Source of the DNA: Gammaproteobacteria bacterium
GTDB lineage: Bacteria > Pseudomonadota > Gammaproteobacteria > Xanthomonadales > SZUA-36
Length of the DNA stretch: 64,000 nucleotides
Reading direction: 5' to 3'
Assembly (NCBI GenBank): GCA_030428105.1
Contig: JAUIBE010000009.1
Coordinates: forward strand, 49,659 to 113,658
How positions within the stretch are numbered: position 1 is the first letter of the stretch; every line of letters starts with the position of its first letter. Below the pieces are notes generated by a model. That model saw nothing but the letters and a program-made list of their open reading frames with translations. It had not been told where the DNA came from and did no database searches. This document shows, in pieces, positions 9,165-21,602 of this stretch. Position numbers and translations under genes: made by a program.

Positions 9165-9186
9165 CGCGGCGGGGCGCCGCTCCTAC
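9165..9186 (-). repeat. REP-like GTAGGAGCGGC palindrome, copy 1
   Basis: Read on the minus strand it begins GTAGGAGCGGCG and folds GCGGCG/CGCCGC. It differs by one base from 22161-22184. This is the common REP theme of Pseudomonas/Xanthomonadales intergenic DNA. A more decayed copy (GGCGTGGCGCCGATTCTACA) follows at about 9201-9220. Confidence 0.6.
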
Positions 9187-9215
9187 AGGGTTATTGGCGT
9201 GGCGTGGCGCCGATT

Positions 9216-10589
9216 CTACAGGTTGGCCAGGCCCTCGCAGAACCGGGTTGGAACGGCTTCAAAGCCGCCGTTGCTCATAAACACCACGCGGTCGCCCGGC
9301 TGCACCGTATCCAGCATCTGCGACAGCAGCTCCGAGGCGCGGGTCACCACGCGCCCCCTGCCCTCCAGCGGCGCCAGGGCCTCGTGCGGATCCCAGTTGA
9401 TGCCCTCGGAAGCGAACAGCCAGGCGCGATCGGCCGGCGCCAGCGCGGGGCCAAGTTCGTCGATATGCACGCCGGCCTTCATCGTGTTGCTGCGCGGCTC
9501 CAGCGCCACCAGCAGGCGCGCGGAGCTGTGCTTGCGGCGCAGGCCTTCCAGGGTCAGGCGAATGGCGGTGGGGTGATGCGCAAAGTCGTCGTAGACCTTC
9601 ACATCGTTGGCGTCGTGAATCATTTCCAGCCGACGCTTCACACCCTTGAACTGTGACAGCGATTCGATGGCTGCCGCCGGGTCGACACCTGCCGCAGCGG
9701 CGGCGGCAATGGCGGCGCAGGCATTCATCGCGTTGTGCCGTCCGCTCATTTCCCAGCCCAGGGTGCCGAGGACTTCACCGTCGCGGCTGAACTCCAGTTC
9801 GCTGCCATCCGGGCGAAGCAGCTTGACGCTCCAGCCGCCCTCGCCGTCGAGGTGGAAATGTTCCAGTTGGCTCCAGCAGCCGCGCTCGAGCACCGATTCC
9901 AGGTTCTGGTCGGCGCCGTTGCTGACAATCACGCCCTTGCCGGGAATGGTGCGGATGAGGTGGTGGAACTGGGTCTTGATGGCGGCCAGGTCGTCGTAAA
10001 TATCGGCGTGGTCGAATTCCAGGTTGTTCAGCACCGCGATCTGCGGGCGGTAGTGGACGAACTTGGCGCGCTTGTCAAAAAACGCGGTGTCGTACTCGTC
10101 GGCCTCCACCACGAATACCTCTTCGCCATCACGCGCGGAAAGGCCGAAGTTGCCAGGCACACCGCCAATCAGGAAACCGGGCGCCCGTCCCGCGTCCTCC
10201 AGGATCCACGCCAGCATGCTGGAGGTTGTGGTTTTGCCGTGGGTGCCGGTAACCGCGATGACGGTTTTGCCGCGCAGGTAGTTCTCGCCCAGCCAGCGCG
10301 GGCCGGAGGTGTATTCCAGGCCCTGGTCCAGCACGTACTCGACGGCGGGGTTGCCGCGGCTCAGCGCGTTGCCGATGATCACGAGATCGGGATGCGGCTG
10401 CAGGTGCGCCGGGTCGTAGCCTTCGCGCAGGTCGATGCCTTCGTCACGCAACAGCGTGCTCATTGGCGGGTAGGTGTGCTGGTCTGAGCCGGAGACGTTG
10501 TGTCCCGCACGGCTGGCCAGCACGGCAACGCCGCCCATAAAGGTGCCGCAGGCGCCAAGAATGTGAATGTTCTGTGTGGTCTTTTTCAT
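9216..10589 (-). CDS. mpl: UDP-N-acetylmuramate:L-Ala-gamma-D-Glu-meso-DAP ligase
   Basis: A 457-residue Mur-ligase-family enzyme that recycles murein tripeptide onto UDP-MurNAc. N-terminal nucleotide-binding domain starts 'NIHILGACGTFMGG'; the ATP loop 'GTHGKTTTSSML' lies near residue 113; then 'VEADEYDTAFFD', 'NNLEFDHADIYDD', and 'VYDDFAHHPTAI' with the Mur-ligase His. 'HILGACGTFMGG' and 'NALSRGNP' separate Mpl from MurC. ATG 10589 (MKKTTQN) was chosen; an in-frame GTG at 10607 is possible and neither has a clear RBS. Divergent from the TusA-like gene, 47 bp away. Implies meso-DAP peptidoglycan. Confidence 0.93.
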   Translation of the reverse strand: MKKTTQNIHILGACGTFMGGVAVLASRAGHNVSGSDQHTYPPMSTLLRDEGIDLREGYDPAHLQPHPDLVIIGNALSRGNPAVEYVLDQGLEYTSGPRWLGENYLRGKTVIAVTGTHGKTTTSSMLAWILEDAGRAPGFLIGGVPGNFGLSARDGEEVFVVEADEYDTAFFDKRAKFVHYRPQIAVLNNLEFDHADIYDDLAAIKTQFHHLIRTIPGKGVIVSNGADQNLESVLERGCWSQLEHFHLDGEGGWSVKLLRPDGSELEFSRDGEVLGTLGWEMSGRHNAMNACAAIAAAAAAGVDPAAAIESLSQFKGVKRRLEMIHDANDVKVYDDFAHHPTAIRLTLEGLRRKHSSARLLVALEPRSNTMKAGVHIDELGPALAPADRAWLFASEGINWDPHEALAPLEGRGRVVTRASELLSQMLDTVQPGDRVVFMSNGGFEAVPTRFCEGLANL

Positions 10590-10636
10590 GCGGCGGTTGT
10601 GCAGCACCTGTGTAGTGGCGAGTTAGAATTATCGCC

Positions 10637-10918
10637 GTGACTCGATCAGGGTTAAAGAGCAGCGGGCAGCCTGCCGCGATAAATTCTTTCGGGACGGTGG
10701 ATCAAACCATCGATGCCCGCGGCTTGCTGTGCCCCGAACCCTTGTTGCTATGCAGGAAAGCGCTGGATGCCCTGGCATCGGGTGGCCGTGTTCACGTGAC
10801 CGCTACCGATGCCCATGCCGAGATCGATTTCGAGGTGTTCGCCAGGCGAACCCGTCACCAGGTGCTGTACAGCGGCTGGGACGGCGACACCTTTCACGCG
10901 CTGGTGGAGAAAGCCTGA
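10637..10918 (+). CDS. TusA/SirA-family sulfurtransferase
   Basis: A 93-residue protein with the TusA hallmark 'IDARGLLCPEPLLLCRKAL' containing the active CPxP cysteine (C35), followed by the two-layer sandwich pattern 'GGRVHVTATDAHAEIDFEVFAR' and a C-terminal 'HALVEKA'. TusA-type proteins carry persulfide sulfur for tRNA thiolation, molybdopterin or sulfur oxidation; which role applies cannot be told here. GTG start at 10637. An N-terminal extension of about 22 residues beyond E. coli TusA suggests the true start could be internal, but no ATG is available. Confidence 0.85.
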   Translation: MTRSGLKSSGQPAAINSFGTVDQTIDARGLLCPEPLLLCRKALDALASGGRVHVTATDAHAEIDFEVFARRTRHQVLYSGWDGDTFHALVEKA

Positions 10919-10951
10919 GCCACCAGGCCGCAGGCAATCCGCACCAGCGAA

Positions 10952-11521
10952 TCAGGCTTCAGTCTGCAGCACCGCGCGGATGCGGTGATTGACTTCCTCG
11001 ATGGTGCCCTCGCCCAGAACGCGGGTGAGCTGGCCCTTGTCGGCGTAGAAATCCACCACCGGCGCGGTCTGCTCCTGGTACACCTGCATGCGCTTGCGTA
11101 CCGTTTCCTCGCTGTCGTCGCTGCGGCCCTCTTCCTGCGCGCGCTTGGCGATGCGCGCCACCACCTGCTCGGTGTCGACGTCAATCTGGATGGCCACGTC
11201 CAGCGGCTGGCCAATGCGCTCCAGCACCACGTCCAGCGCGCTGGCCTGGCTCAGGTTGCGCGGGTAACCGTCCAGGATAAAGCCGCCTTTGGCGTCTTCC
11301 GCCTGCAGGCGTTCTTCGATCAGGCCCAGCATGATGTCGTCGGAGACCAGTTCGCCGCGGTCCATCACCGCCTTGGCTTTCTGGCCAAGCTCGCTGCCGG
11401 CTTCAACGGCGGCGCGCAGCAGCACGCCGGTGCTGATGTGCGGCACCTGCAAATCTTCGGTCAGGATGGCGGCCTGGGTGCCCTTGCCGGAACCCGGCGC
11501 ACCCAAAAGGACAATACGCAT
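10952..11521 (-). CDS. adk: Adenylate kinase
   Basis: A 189-residue short-type adenylate kinase (ATP + AMP = 2 ADP). P-loop 'GAPGSGKGTQA' at residues 7-17, AMP-binding 'ISTGVLLR' and 'GFILDGYPRN', and the short LID around 'RSDDSEETVRKRM'. The insert with zinc-ligand cysteines found in long forms is absent. Length fits the short class found in Xanthomonadales; the E. coli enzyme is 214 aa. Convergent with the TusA-like gene and divergent from pfp, 118 bp away. Confidence 0.95.
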   Translation of the reverse strand: MRIVLLGAPGSGKGTQAAILTEDLQVPHISTGVLLRAAVEAGSELGQKAKAVMDRGELVSDDIMLGLIEERLQAEDAKGGFILDGYPRNLSQASALDVVLERIGQPLDVAIQIDVDTEQVVARIAKRAQEEGRSDDSEETVRKRMQVYQEQTAPVVDFYADKGQLTRVLGEGTIEEVNHRIRAVLQTEA

Positions 11522-11638
11522 GAAAGAGGTCTCAACGTCTACTAAAATAGGGCGCTAACGCTAACCGCTCCCATGGGCCAAGTCAACGCGGCCGCGGCCC
11601 ACGCAAGCGGCACCCAACCTGACCTGCGAGCCTGGCCC

Positions 11639-12898
11639 ATGAAGCAAAACATCCTCTATGCCCAATCCGGCGGCGTAACCCCCGTCATCAACGCAACCGC
11701 CTGCGGTGTCATCGAGACCGCGCGGGAAAACCGAGCGAAGATCGGCAAGGTGTATGCCGCCAAGGACGGCATCATCGGCGCGCTGCGCGAAGAGCTGATC
11801 GACACCAGCAAGGAACGCAAGGCGGATATTGCCGGGCTGAAGCACACCCCGGGTGGCGCCTTCGGCTCCTGCCGCTTCAAGCTAAAGAGCCTGGAAGAAA
11901 GCGCGCGTGAGTACGAGCGCCTGGTGGAGGTGCTGAAGGCGCACAACATCGGCTACTTCTTCTACAACGGCGGCGGTGACTCCGCCGACACCGCCTACAA
12001 GGTTTCACAGATCAGCGACAAGCTGGGTTACCCGGTGCAGTGCATCGGCGTGCCCAAGACCATCGACAACGACCTGCCGATCACCGACTGCTGCCCCGGC
12101 TTTGGCTCGGTGGCGAAGTACGTGGCGGTTTCCATCATGGAGGCCAGCCTCGATGTGGCGTCCATGGCATCCAGCTCCACCAAGGTGTTCGTGCTGGAGG
12201 TGATGGGGCGCCATGCGGGCTGGATTGCCGCGGCCGGCGGCCTGGCTTGCCGCGAAAAAGGCGACCCGCCGCACGTCATCCTGTTCCCCGAGATTCCGTT
12301 CAAGCAGCGCGAGTTCCTCAAGAAAGTGAAAGAGGCGGTTGAGACCCACGGTTACTGCTCCATCGTGGTTTCCGAGGGAGTGCGCGATGCGCGCGGCAAG
12401 TTCCTGGCCGACCAGGGCACCAAGGACGCTTTTGGCCACGCCCAGCTGGGTGGCGTGGCGCCGGTGGTGGCCGGTTTGGTCAAGGCCAAGCTGGGCTACA
12501 AGTACCACTGGGCCGTTTCCGACTACCTGCAGCGCTCGGCGCGCCACGTGGCCTCGGAAACCGATGTTGATCACGCCTACTCGGTGGGCAAAGCGGCGGT
12601 TGAGCTGGCGCTGGCCGGTAAAAACGGCGTGATGCCGGTGATCAAGCGCCTTTCTGACGACCCGTACAAATGGACGGTGGATGAAGCCCCGCTGTCGCGC
12701 GTGGCCAATCGCGAAAAAATGATGCCCCGGCGCTATATCACTAAGGACGGGTTTGGCATCACGCCTTCTGCGCGCAGGTACCTCGAGCCACTGATTCGTG
12801 GTGAGGCCTACCCGCCCTACGGCAAAGACGGCCTTCCGCAGTATGTGCAACTCAAGAAAGTGCTGGTTGACAAGAAGCTGCCTGCCTTCAAGGTGTAG
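11639..12898 (+). CDS. pfp: Pyrophosphate-dependent 6-phosphofructokinase
   Basis: A 419-residue phosphofructokinase, longer than ATP-type bacterial PFK (320 aa). Diagnostic residues point to PPi as donor: 'NGGGDSADTA' carries Asp where ATP enzymes have Gly, and 'GVPKTIDNDLP' has Lys where ATP enzymes have Gly. Other family motifs: 'SGGVTPVINA', 'VFVLEVMGRHAGWIAA', 'VSEGVRD'. The reaction is reversible: fructose-6-P + PPi = fructose-1,6-bisP + Pi. ATG 11639 (MKQNILYAQSGG) fits homologues; an upstream ATG at 11573 would add 22 unusual residues. It lies 230 bp upstream of the H+-pyrophosphatase gene, a pairing known from methanotrophs. Confidence 0.9.
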   Translation: MKQNILYAQSGGVTPVINATACGVIETARENRAKIGKVYAAKDGIIGALREELIDTSKERKADIAGLKHTPGGAFGSCRFKLKSLEESAREYERLVEVLKAHNIGYFFYNGGGDSADTAYKVSQISDKLGYPVQCIGVPKTIDNDLPITDCCPGFGSVAKYVAVSIMEASLDVASMASSSTKVFVLEVMGRHAGWIAAAGGLACREKGDPPHVILFPEIPFKQREFLKKVKEAVETHGYCSIVVSEGVRDARGKFLADQGTKDAFGHAQLGGVAPVVAGLVKAKLGYKYHWAVSDYLQRSARHVASETDVDHAYSVGKAAVELALAGKNGVMPVIKRLSDDPYKWTVDEAPLSRVANREKMMPRRYITKDGFGITPSARRYLEPLIRGEAYPPYGKDGLPQYVQLKKVLVDKKLPAFKV

Positions 12899-12989
12899 TT
12901 TGTTTGCAAAAGGGGAGTATTTGCCTGCTTTTGGCCGCTGATTCACTGCAATGGGCTGTTTTAGGTGATATATTCCCCGCGCGAGAAAA

Positions 12990-13063
12990 GGGGTCAGAGT
13001 AAAAATTGACCCTGGGACATTTGCTGGTTAAGGCCGCCGTGTTCCAATTTTTACTCTGACCCC
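12990..13063. repeat. Inverted repeat built on GGGGTCAGAGTAAA
   Basis: Perfect 19-bp inverted repeat (12990-13008 and 13045-13063) separated by 36 bp. Its outer end, GGGGTCAGAGTAAA, is shared with the palindrome at 34402-34499. It sits in the 230-bp gap between pfp and hppA, 66 bp before the hppA start, and could form a long hairpin in the transcript. Nothing else was recognised in the gap. Confidence 0.85.
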
Positions 13064-13128
13064 AAAATTTTAAGAGAATCTGAAGCAGGAATTGCCGGAA
13101 ACTCGTTCCGGCCGTGGGAGGAAATCTA

Positions 13129-15144
<2,016 letters not shown>

Positions 15145-15160
15145 GCGCAAGCGCATGATC

Positions 15161-15196
15161 GACCGCAGCTTGGAACGAAGGTCCCCGACTGCGGTC
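15161..15196 (+). other. Hairpin after hppA
   Basis: GACCGCAG (15161-15168) pairs with CTGCGGTC (15189-15196), 16 bp after the hppA stop. No T-run follows, so it is not a canonical intrinsic terminator. It could be a weak terminator or a 3'-end stabiliser before dsbD. Confidence 0.4.
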
Positions 15197-15210
15197 TGTA
15201 GCGTAATCTC

Positions 15211-17559
15211 ATGAATACGCTGATTAGAAGAATAGGTGGCCTGTTGCTGGCAGCATTGATGCTGCCGGCAACAGCCGCCGCCATCGAACCAGAAGACGTC
15301 CGCGAGTATGGCGACGTCTTTATCATTTCAGGGGAAGCGCCTGACCGCAGCCGCATCGAGGTGAGCTGGGACATCGCGCGCGATTACTTCCTCTACAACA
15401 ACGAATTCCTCAGTTTCTCTTCCGGCACCATGGGCGTGGTGCTGGGCGAACCCATCCTGCCGCGCGGCAAAGTCAGTTACGACGAGCTGCTGGGCCAGGA
15501 GGTGGAGAAGTACGAGGGCGAAGTCACCGTCGAAATTCCGGTGCGCTCGATCGACGCGGGCATCCACGCCATGCAGTTGCGGGTGCGCTCGCAGGGTTGC
15601 CTGGAAAAAGTCCTTTGCTATCCGCCCACCACCCAGGTGGTGCTGGTTGGGTTCCCCGCCGAGGCCGCTGCGCCTAAAGCGGCTGCGCCCGTGGCTTCGG
15701 AGCCGCAAAGCGCGCCCCCCAATCCGCTGGCTGGCCTGGTTAACGATCCGCTGGCCGGCCTGGCCCGCGCCGACAACGCCGCGCCGGCGCTGCAGCCTGA
15801 AGAGGCATTTCGTTACGAATCCATAGGCCTGAGCGCCGAAACCGCACTGGTGCGGTTCACCATCGAGCCGGGCTACTACCTGTACCGCGACCAGTTTGCC
15901 TTCCGCGTTCTGTCGCCAGAAGGTTTTTCGGTGCGTTCGGTTTCCTTGCCGGAAGGCACCATCAAGGACGACCCGGAATTCGGCCTGGTGCCGGTTTACT
16001 ACGACCAGATCGAAATTCCCGTGCGCATTGCGCGGCCCGCCGGCTCCGCCACCGAGGTAGTGCTGGAGGCGGATTTCCAGGGTTGCCGCGACGGCGACAT
16101 CTGCTATCCGCCAATGACCCGCTCGGTGGCCTTTGGTATGGACGCGTCAGGGGCAGCAACCGGCCAGGGTGAGCCAGCAAGCCAGCCCGAGGCTGTTGAG
16201 GTTGCGCCCGCAACGCCTGCTCCGGTTAGTGAGGGTGTGGGCGCCCCCGTGTCTGAGCAGGACCGCCTGGCTGGTGTGCTGACCGAAAGCCCCGGCCGCG
16301 CCATGTTCGTATTCTTCCTGGCTGGCCTGCTGCTGGCATTCACGCCCTGCGTGTTCCCGATGGTCCCGATCCTGTCGGGCATCATCGCCGGCGAGGGCGA
16401 ACAGATCAACACCATGCGCGCCTTCTGGCTGTCGCTGGTTTACGTGCTGGCGATGGCGGTCACCTACACCATTGCCGGCGTGCTGGCCGGCCTGTTTGGC
16501 CAGAACCTGCAGGCGGTGTTCCAGAATCCGTGGATCCTGTCCGGTTTCGTCGCCATCTTCGTGCTGCTGGCGCTTTCCATGTTCGGCTTCTACCAGCTGC
16601 AGTTGCCAGCCAGCCTGCAAAGCAAGTTGGCGGGTGCCAGCGAGAAGCAGGGCGGCGGCAAGCTGACTGGCGTTGCCGTGATGGGCTTCTTCTCGGCGCT
16701 GATTGTCGGCCCCTGCGTGGCTCCGCCGCTGATGGCGGCGTTGATCGTGATCGGCGCCTCGGGTGACGCGGTGCTTGGTGGAGCGGCCCTGTTCGCGCTG
16801 TCGCTCGGCATGGGCGTTCCGCTGATCGTGTTTGGCACCTCGGCCGGCAAGCTGCTGCCCAAGGCGGGACCGTGGATGACCAGCATCCAGGCCGTGTTTG
16901 GTGTCGGCCTGCTGGCGCTCAGCATCTGGATGCTCGAGCGCATTCTGCCGGGCGGCTTGATCATGGTGTTGTGGGGCGTGCTGACGATTGCCTGCGGCGT
17001 GTACTTGCGTGCTTTGGACCGCCTGCCGGAACAGGCTTCCGGCTGGAGCAAGCTGTGGAAGGCGCTGGGCGTGGTGCTGCTGCTGTTTGGCGCCATGCAA
17101 CTGGTGGGCGCCGCTGCGGGTGGCGATCGCTGGACCAGGCCGCTGGAAGCTGTGGGCGGTGCTGGTTCCTCCGCCGTGGCGGAGTCCCACGTCGAGTTTC
17201 GCCGCATCAAGTCTTCCGAGGACCTGGACAGCGCGCTGCAGCAGGCGGCCGCTTCCGGACGCGTATCCATGCTGGATTTCTATGCCGACTGGTGCGTGGA
17301 GTGCATTCGCATGGAGCGCAACACCTTTCCCGACCCCGGTGTGCAGGCCCTGCTTGAGCAAGTGCAACCCTTGCAGGCTGACGTGACGCCCCACGATGAA
17401 ATTGACCAGGCCCTGATGAAACGCTTTGGCATCATCGGCCCACCCGCCATCCTGTTTTTCGATAGCCAGGGCCGCGAGATGAAGGCCTACCGCCTGGTGG
17501 GTTACTTCAAGCCGGACGAGTTTGCCGGCCACTTGCAGGCCGTGTTGGCCGCCCAGTAA
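15211..17559 (+). CDS. dsbD: Thiol:disulfide interchange protein DsbD with duplicated alpha domain
   Basis: A 782-residue protein, about 200 residues longer than E. coli DsbD. Signal peptide (1-24), then two periplasmic DsbD-alpha-like domains. The first (about 25-150) has the cysteine pair in 'GCLEKVLCYPP' (about C130/C136); the second (about 200-315) in 'GCRDGDICYPP' (about C292/C298). The membrane core (about 360-590) carries 'FTPCVFPMVPILSG' and 'GPCVAPPLMAAL'. The C-terminal thioredoxin domain has 'DWCVECIRME' (about C692/C695). DsbD passes electrons from cytoplasmic thioredoxin to periplasmic partners. The Ala/Pro-rich linker at 150-185 separates the two alpha domains. Followed after 12 bp by a TlpA-type gene. 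Confidence 0.92.
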   Translation: MNTLIRRIGGLLLAALMLPATAAAIEPEDVREYGDVFIISGEAPDRSRIEVSWDIARDYFLYNNEFLSFSSGTMGVVLGEPILPRGKVSYDELLGQEVEKYEGEVTVEIPVRSIDAGIHAMQLRVRSQGCLEKVLCYPPTTQVVLVGFPAEAAAPKAAAPVASEPQSAPPNPLAGLVNDPLAGLARADNAAPALQPEEAFRYESIGLSAETALVRFTIEPGYYLYRDQFAFRVLSPEGFSVRSVSLPEGTIKDDPEFGLVPVYYDQIEIPVRIARPAGSATEVVLEADFQGCRDGDICYPPMTRSVAFGMDASGAATGQGEPASQPEAVEVAPATPAPVSEGVGAPVSEQDRLAGVLTESPGRAMFVFFLAGLLLAFTPCVFPMVPILSGIIAGEGEQINTMRAFWLSLVYVLAMAVTYTIAGVLAGLFGQNLQAVFQNPWILSGFVAIFVLLALSMFGFYQLQLPASLQSKLAGASEKQGGGKLTGVAVMGFFSALIVGPCVAPPLMAALIVIGASGDAVLGGAALFALSLGMGVPLIVFGTSAGKLLPKAGPWMTSIQAVFGVGLLALSIWMLERILPGGLIMVLWGVLTIACGVYLRALDRLPEQASGWSKLWKALGVVLLLFGAMQLVGAAAGGDRWTRPLEAVGGAGSSAVAESHVEFRRIKSSEDLDSALQQAAASGRVSMLDFYADWCVECIRMERNTFPDPGVQALLEQVQPLQADVTPHDEIDQALMKRFGIIGPPAILFFDSQGREMKAYRLVGYFKPDEFAGHLQAVLAAQ

Positions 17560-17571
17560 GGTTTCCTTGTC

Positions 17572-18141
17572 ATGATGCGAGTTGTTCTGATTATTGTGGT
17601 TGCGCTGTTGGCCGGCGCCGGCGGCTATTTTGCCTACAGCGTCACCCGTGGTGCGCCGGAAGGGCAAGTGGCGGCCGCCACCGATGCGCGCTCCGTGAGC
17701 GGCGACCCGATCGTTGGCCAGCCGCGTCCCGACTACACCCTGGGCAGCGTCGATGGCTCGCGGGTTTCCGCGTCTGACTTCGATGGCAAGGTGGTGCTGG
17801 TGAATTTCTGGGCCACCTGGTGTGCACCGTGCCGCGAGGAAATGCCCATGCTGATGGAGTTGCGCGAACAGCACGCGGCCCAGGGCCTCGAGGTGGTTGG
17901 CATCGCCATGGATGATGTCCAGCGCGCGCGGGATTTTGTCGCCGAACTGGGCATCGAATATCCCAACCTGGTGGGCGCCACCGACGTGATGGCCGCCATG
18001 CAGCTATACGGAAACGCCTCGGGCACCCTGCCCTACAGCGTGCTGGTGAATCGGACGGGTGAGATTGCCTGGGTGAAACTGGGAATTCTCGAGCGCCCTG
18101 AGCTGGAAGCGGAGATTTCCGCGCTTCTCGCCGAAAATTAA
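17572..18141 (+). CDS. TlpA/ResA-type membrane-anchored thioredoxin
   Basis: A 189-residue periplasmic thioredoxin-fold protein anchored by an uncleaved N-terminal helix (about residues 4-22). The redox site is 'FWATWCAPCREEMP' (C84, C87), with the cis-Pro region 'ASGTLPYSVLVN'. The TlpA/ResA-like beta segment 'VVGIAMDD' is present. It starts 12 bp after dsbD, so it is likely an electron acceptor of that DsbD, for example in cytochrome c or general disulfide reduction; this is inference from operon context. Its exact client is not visible. Confidence 0.87.
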   Translation: MMRVVLIIVVALLAGAGGYFAYSVTRGAPEGQVAAATDARSVSGDPIVGQPRPDYTLGSVDGSRVSASDFDGKVVLVNFWATWCAPCREEMPMLMELREQHAAQGLEVVGIAMDDVQRARDFVAELGIEYPNLVGATDVMAAMQLYGNASGTLPYSVLVNRTGEIAWVKLGILERPELEAEISALLAEN

Positions 18142-18322
18142 CGTTTCGTTAAGGCAAGTGCGCCGATCAGGCGCGTAATTCGCAGGAATTAGGGCCGAAA
18201 TGTAGACAAACGTGCCTGCTTCCTGCAAACTTGGCCACCCCTGAACATCTTATTCGCACCCGGATCGGCCTGGGTCAAGGCCGTGCCAAGCGGTGCGCTT
18301 AATCGTCGGTGGAGTAAAGGTT

Positions 18323-18772
18323 TTGGCCAGGATTCTTGTTATCAACGGACCCAATCTCAACCTCCTGGGCAACCGGGAGCCCGAGCAGTATGGCTACCGC
18401 TCGCTGGAAGAGATCATGGGCGACCTGGTGCGCTTTGCCGGCGCCTGCGGCCATGAGCTGACCCACGTGCAAAGCAATGGCGAAGGGGAACTGGTCGACA
18501 TTGTCCAGGGCGCGGCAACCAGCGCGGTGGACTACATCATCATCAATCCTGCGGCGTACACGCACACCAGCGTGGCGTTGCGCGATGCCTTGATTGCGGT
18601 GGGCATCCCCTTCGTTGAAGTGCACCTTTCCTCGGTGCAGGCGCGCGAGGACTTCCGCCACCGATCTTATTTTGCAGATATCGCCATGGGCGTGATTTCC
18701 GGCTTCCAGGGAGAAAGCTACATGCTGGCCCTGCAGGCGATTGTGAACCGAATTGAGCCCCCGGCTGGCTAG
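18323..18772 (+). CDS. aroQ: Type II 3-dehydroquinate dehydratase
   Basis: A 149-residue type II dehydroquinase of the shikimate pathway. Family signatures: '[21 protein letters not shown]' region at the N-terminus with the catalytic Tyr, '[13 protein letters not shown]', '[18 protein letters not shown]', '[20 protein letters not shown]' and '[15 protein letters not shown]'. Start set at TTG 18323 ([13 protein letters not shown]), preceded by GGAG with suitable spacing; a GTG at 18293 would add ten atypical residues. First gene of aroQ-accB-accC-prmA, a common proteobacterial order. Confidence 0.93.
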   Translation: MARILVINGPNLNLLGNREPEQYGYRSLEEIMGDLVRFAGACGHELTHVQSNGEGELVDIVQGAATSAVDYIIINPAAYTHTSVALRDALIAVGIPFVEVHLSSVQAREDFRHRSYFADIAMGVISGFQGESYMLALQAIVNRIEPPAG

Positions 18773-18782
18773 GAGCATTCGA

Positions 18783-19262
18783 ATGGACATCCGAAAAATC
18801 AAAAAACTCATCGAACTGTTGGAAGAATCCAGCTTGTCGGAAATTGAAATCGTGGAGGGCGAGGAATCACTGCGCCTGTGTCGCGGCGGCGGTTCAGCGC
18901 CGATGCCCATGCACTATGCGCCGCCTCCCCCACCACCCGCCGCCGCACCGGCGCCTGCGCCTTCCGTAGCGGCGGAAGCTTCTGCGCCGCTGCCGGCAGC
19001 GCCGAGCCAGGAAGAAAGCATTCCCGAGGGCGAGCTCGTGCGCGCGCCGATGGTAGGCACCTACTACGAGGCCTCCAGTCCCGAGGCGCCAGCGTTCGTG
19101 ACCAAGGGCCAGCAGGTTTCCGAGGGTGACACGCTGTGCATCATCGAGGCGATGAAAATGTTCAACCAGATCGAGGCCGAGGTTTCCGGCACGGTGGTGG
19201 CGATCCTGGCCGAGAACGGCCAGCCGGTTGAGTTTGACCAACCCCTGTTCGTGATTCGCTGA
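18783..19262 (+). CDS. accB: Biotin carboxyl carrier protein of acetyl-CoA carboxylase
   Basis: A 159-residue carrier: N-terminal helical part ([20 protein letters not shown]), a Pro/Ala-rich linker (about 47-82), and a biotinyl domain ending the protein, with the biotin lysine in '[15 protein letters not shown]' (K125) and the thumb region '[12 protein letters not shown]'. It carries carboxybiotin between AccC and AccAD for malonyl-CoA synthesis. ATG 18783 follows an AGGAG and starts 10 bp after aroQ; accC starts 7 bp downstream. Confidence 0.95.
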   Translation: MDIRKIKKLIELLEESSLSEIEIVEGEESLRLCRGGGSAPMPMHYAPPPPPPAAAPAPAPSVAAEASAPLPAAPSQEESIPEGELVRAPMVGTYYEASSPEAPAFVTKGQQVSEGDTLCIIEAMKMFNQIEAEVSGTVVAILAENGQPVEFDQPLFVIR

Positions 19263-19269
19263 GGCCTGT

Positions 19270-20625
<1,356 letters not shown>

Positions 20626-20647
20626 GCGCGGGAACTGGGCGCTGCAC

Positions 20648-21598
20648 GTGGCCTGGCTGGAAGTCAGCATTCGGACATCCAGGGACCTGGCCGAGCAGGT
20701 GTCGGCCACCCTGGAATCGCACGATGCCCTGGCGGTAACCACCCAGGCGGCCAGCGAACCAGGCGGCGCGCCGCCACCCCCCGAGAAGGAAATCTTCGAG
20801 CCCGAACTGGGCACCACGCCGCTGTGGTCAGAAGTGGAGGTGCGCGGCTTGTTTGACGAGAGCGTGCAACGCGGCGCGGTCATCGAGGCCCTGCAGGAAA
20901 GCGTGGCGTTTTCCACCCCCGAACAGATCCAGTGGCGCCGTATCGAGGACCAGGCCTGGGAACGCGCCTGGCTCGATCGCTTTGAGCCGATGCAATTCGG
21001 CAAGCGGCTGTGGATTGTGCCGCGCGGCATGCGCGCTGAAACCGGCCGCAACGCCACGGTTATCCGCCTGGACCCCGGACTGGCATTTGGCACCGGCGCC
21101 CACGCCACCACCGCGCTGTGCCTGGAGTGGATAGACGCGGCCAAGCTGAAGGGCAAGTTCGTGGTCGACTATGGCTGCGGTTCCGGCGTGCTGGCGATTG
21201 CCGCCGCACTGAAAGGCGCGCGTCGCGTCATTGCCGTTGATAACGACCCGCAGGCCCTGGAGGCCTGCGACATGAACGCCCGCGCCAACCATGTGCACGG
21301 CCAGGTGGTTTCCTGCCTGCCGGAGCACTACCCGGCGCTTCTGTCCGATACACTCAGGGGCCTGGATGGCGTGGACGTGATGTTGGCCAACATCCTCGCG
21401 CGGCCGCTCAAGCAGCTGGCGCCGACCCTGGGCGGAAGCCTGCGCCCGGGCGGCCAGTTGGTGCTTTCGGGCCTGTTGGATTCACAAGCCGATTCGGTGC
21501 GCCGGGCCTACCTGCGCGATTTCGGCAAACTGGCGGCAACCCGCCGCGATGGCTGGGCGAGGCTGGATGGCAGCAAACGCAAGCGGCCAAGGGACTAG
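20648..21598 (+). CDS. prmA: Ribosomal protein L11 methyltransferase
   Basis: A 316-residue SAM-dependent enzyme that trimethylates ribosomal protein L11. The N-terminal substrate domain begins 'AWLEVSIRTSRDLAEQVSATLE'; the linker has 'RAWLDRFEPMQFGKRLWIVP'; the catalytic domain has 'LDPGLAFGTGAHATTALCL', motif I 'VVDYGCGSGVLAIAAALKGA', and 'DVMLANILARPLKQL'. GTG start at 20648, 22 bp after accC. The usual fourth member of this operon. Confidence 0.94.
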   Translation: MAWLEVSIRTSRDLAEQVSATLESHDALAVTTQAASEPGGAPPPPEKEIFEPELGTTPLWSEVEVRGLFDESVQRGAVIEALQESVAFSTPEQIQWRRIEDQAWERAWLDRFEPMQFGKRLWIVPRGMRAETGRNATVIRLDPGLAFGTGAHATTALCLEWIDAAKLKGKFVVDYGCGSGVLAIAAALKGARRVIAVDNDPQALEACDMNARANHVHGQVVSCLPEHYPALLSDTLRGLDGVDVMLANILARPLKQLAPTLGGSLRPGGQLVLSGLLDSQADSVRRAYLRDFGKLAATRRDGWARLDGSKRKRPRD

Positions 21599-21602
21599 GC
21601 AT

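Noticed and set aside
16147..17874. Long minus-strand open frame opposite dsbD and the TlpA-type gene
   Set aside because: Gln/His/Arg-rich antisense shadow of two well-recognised genes.
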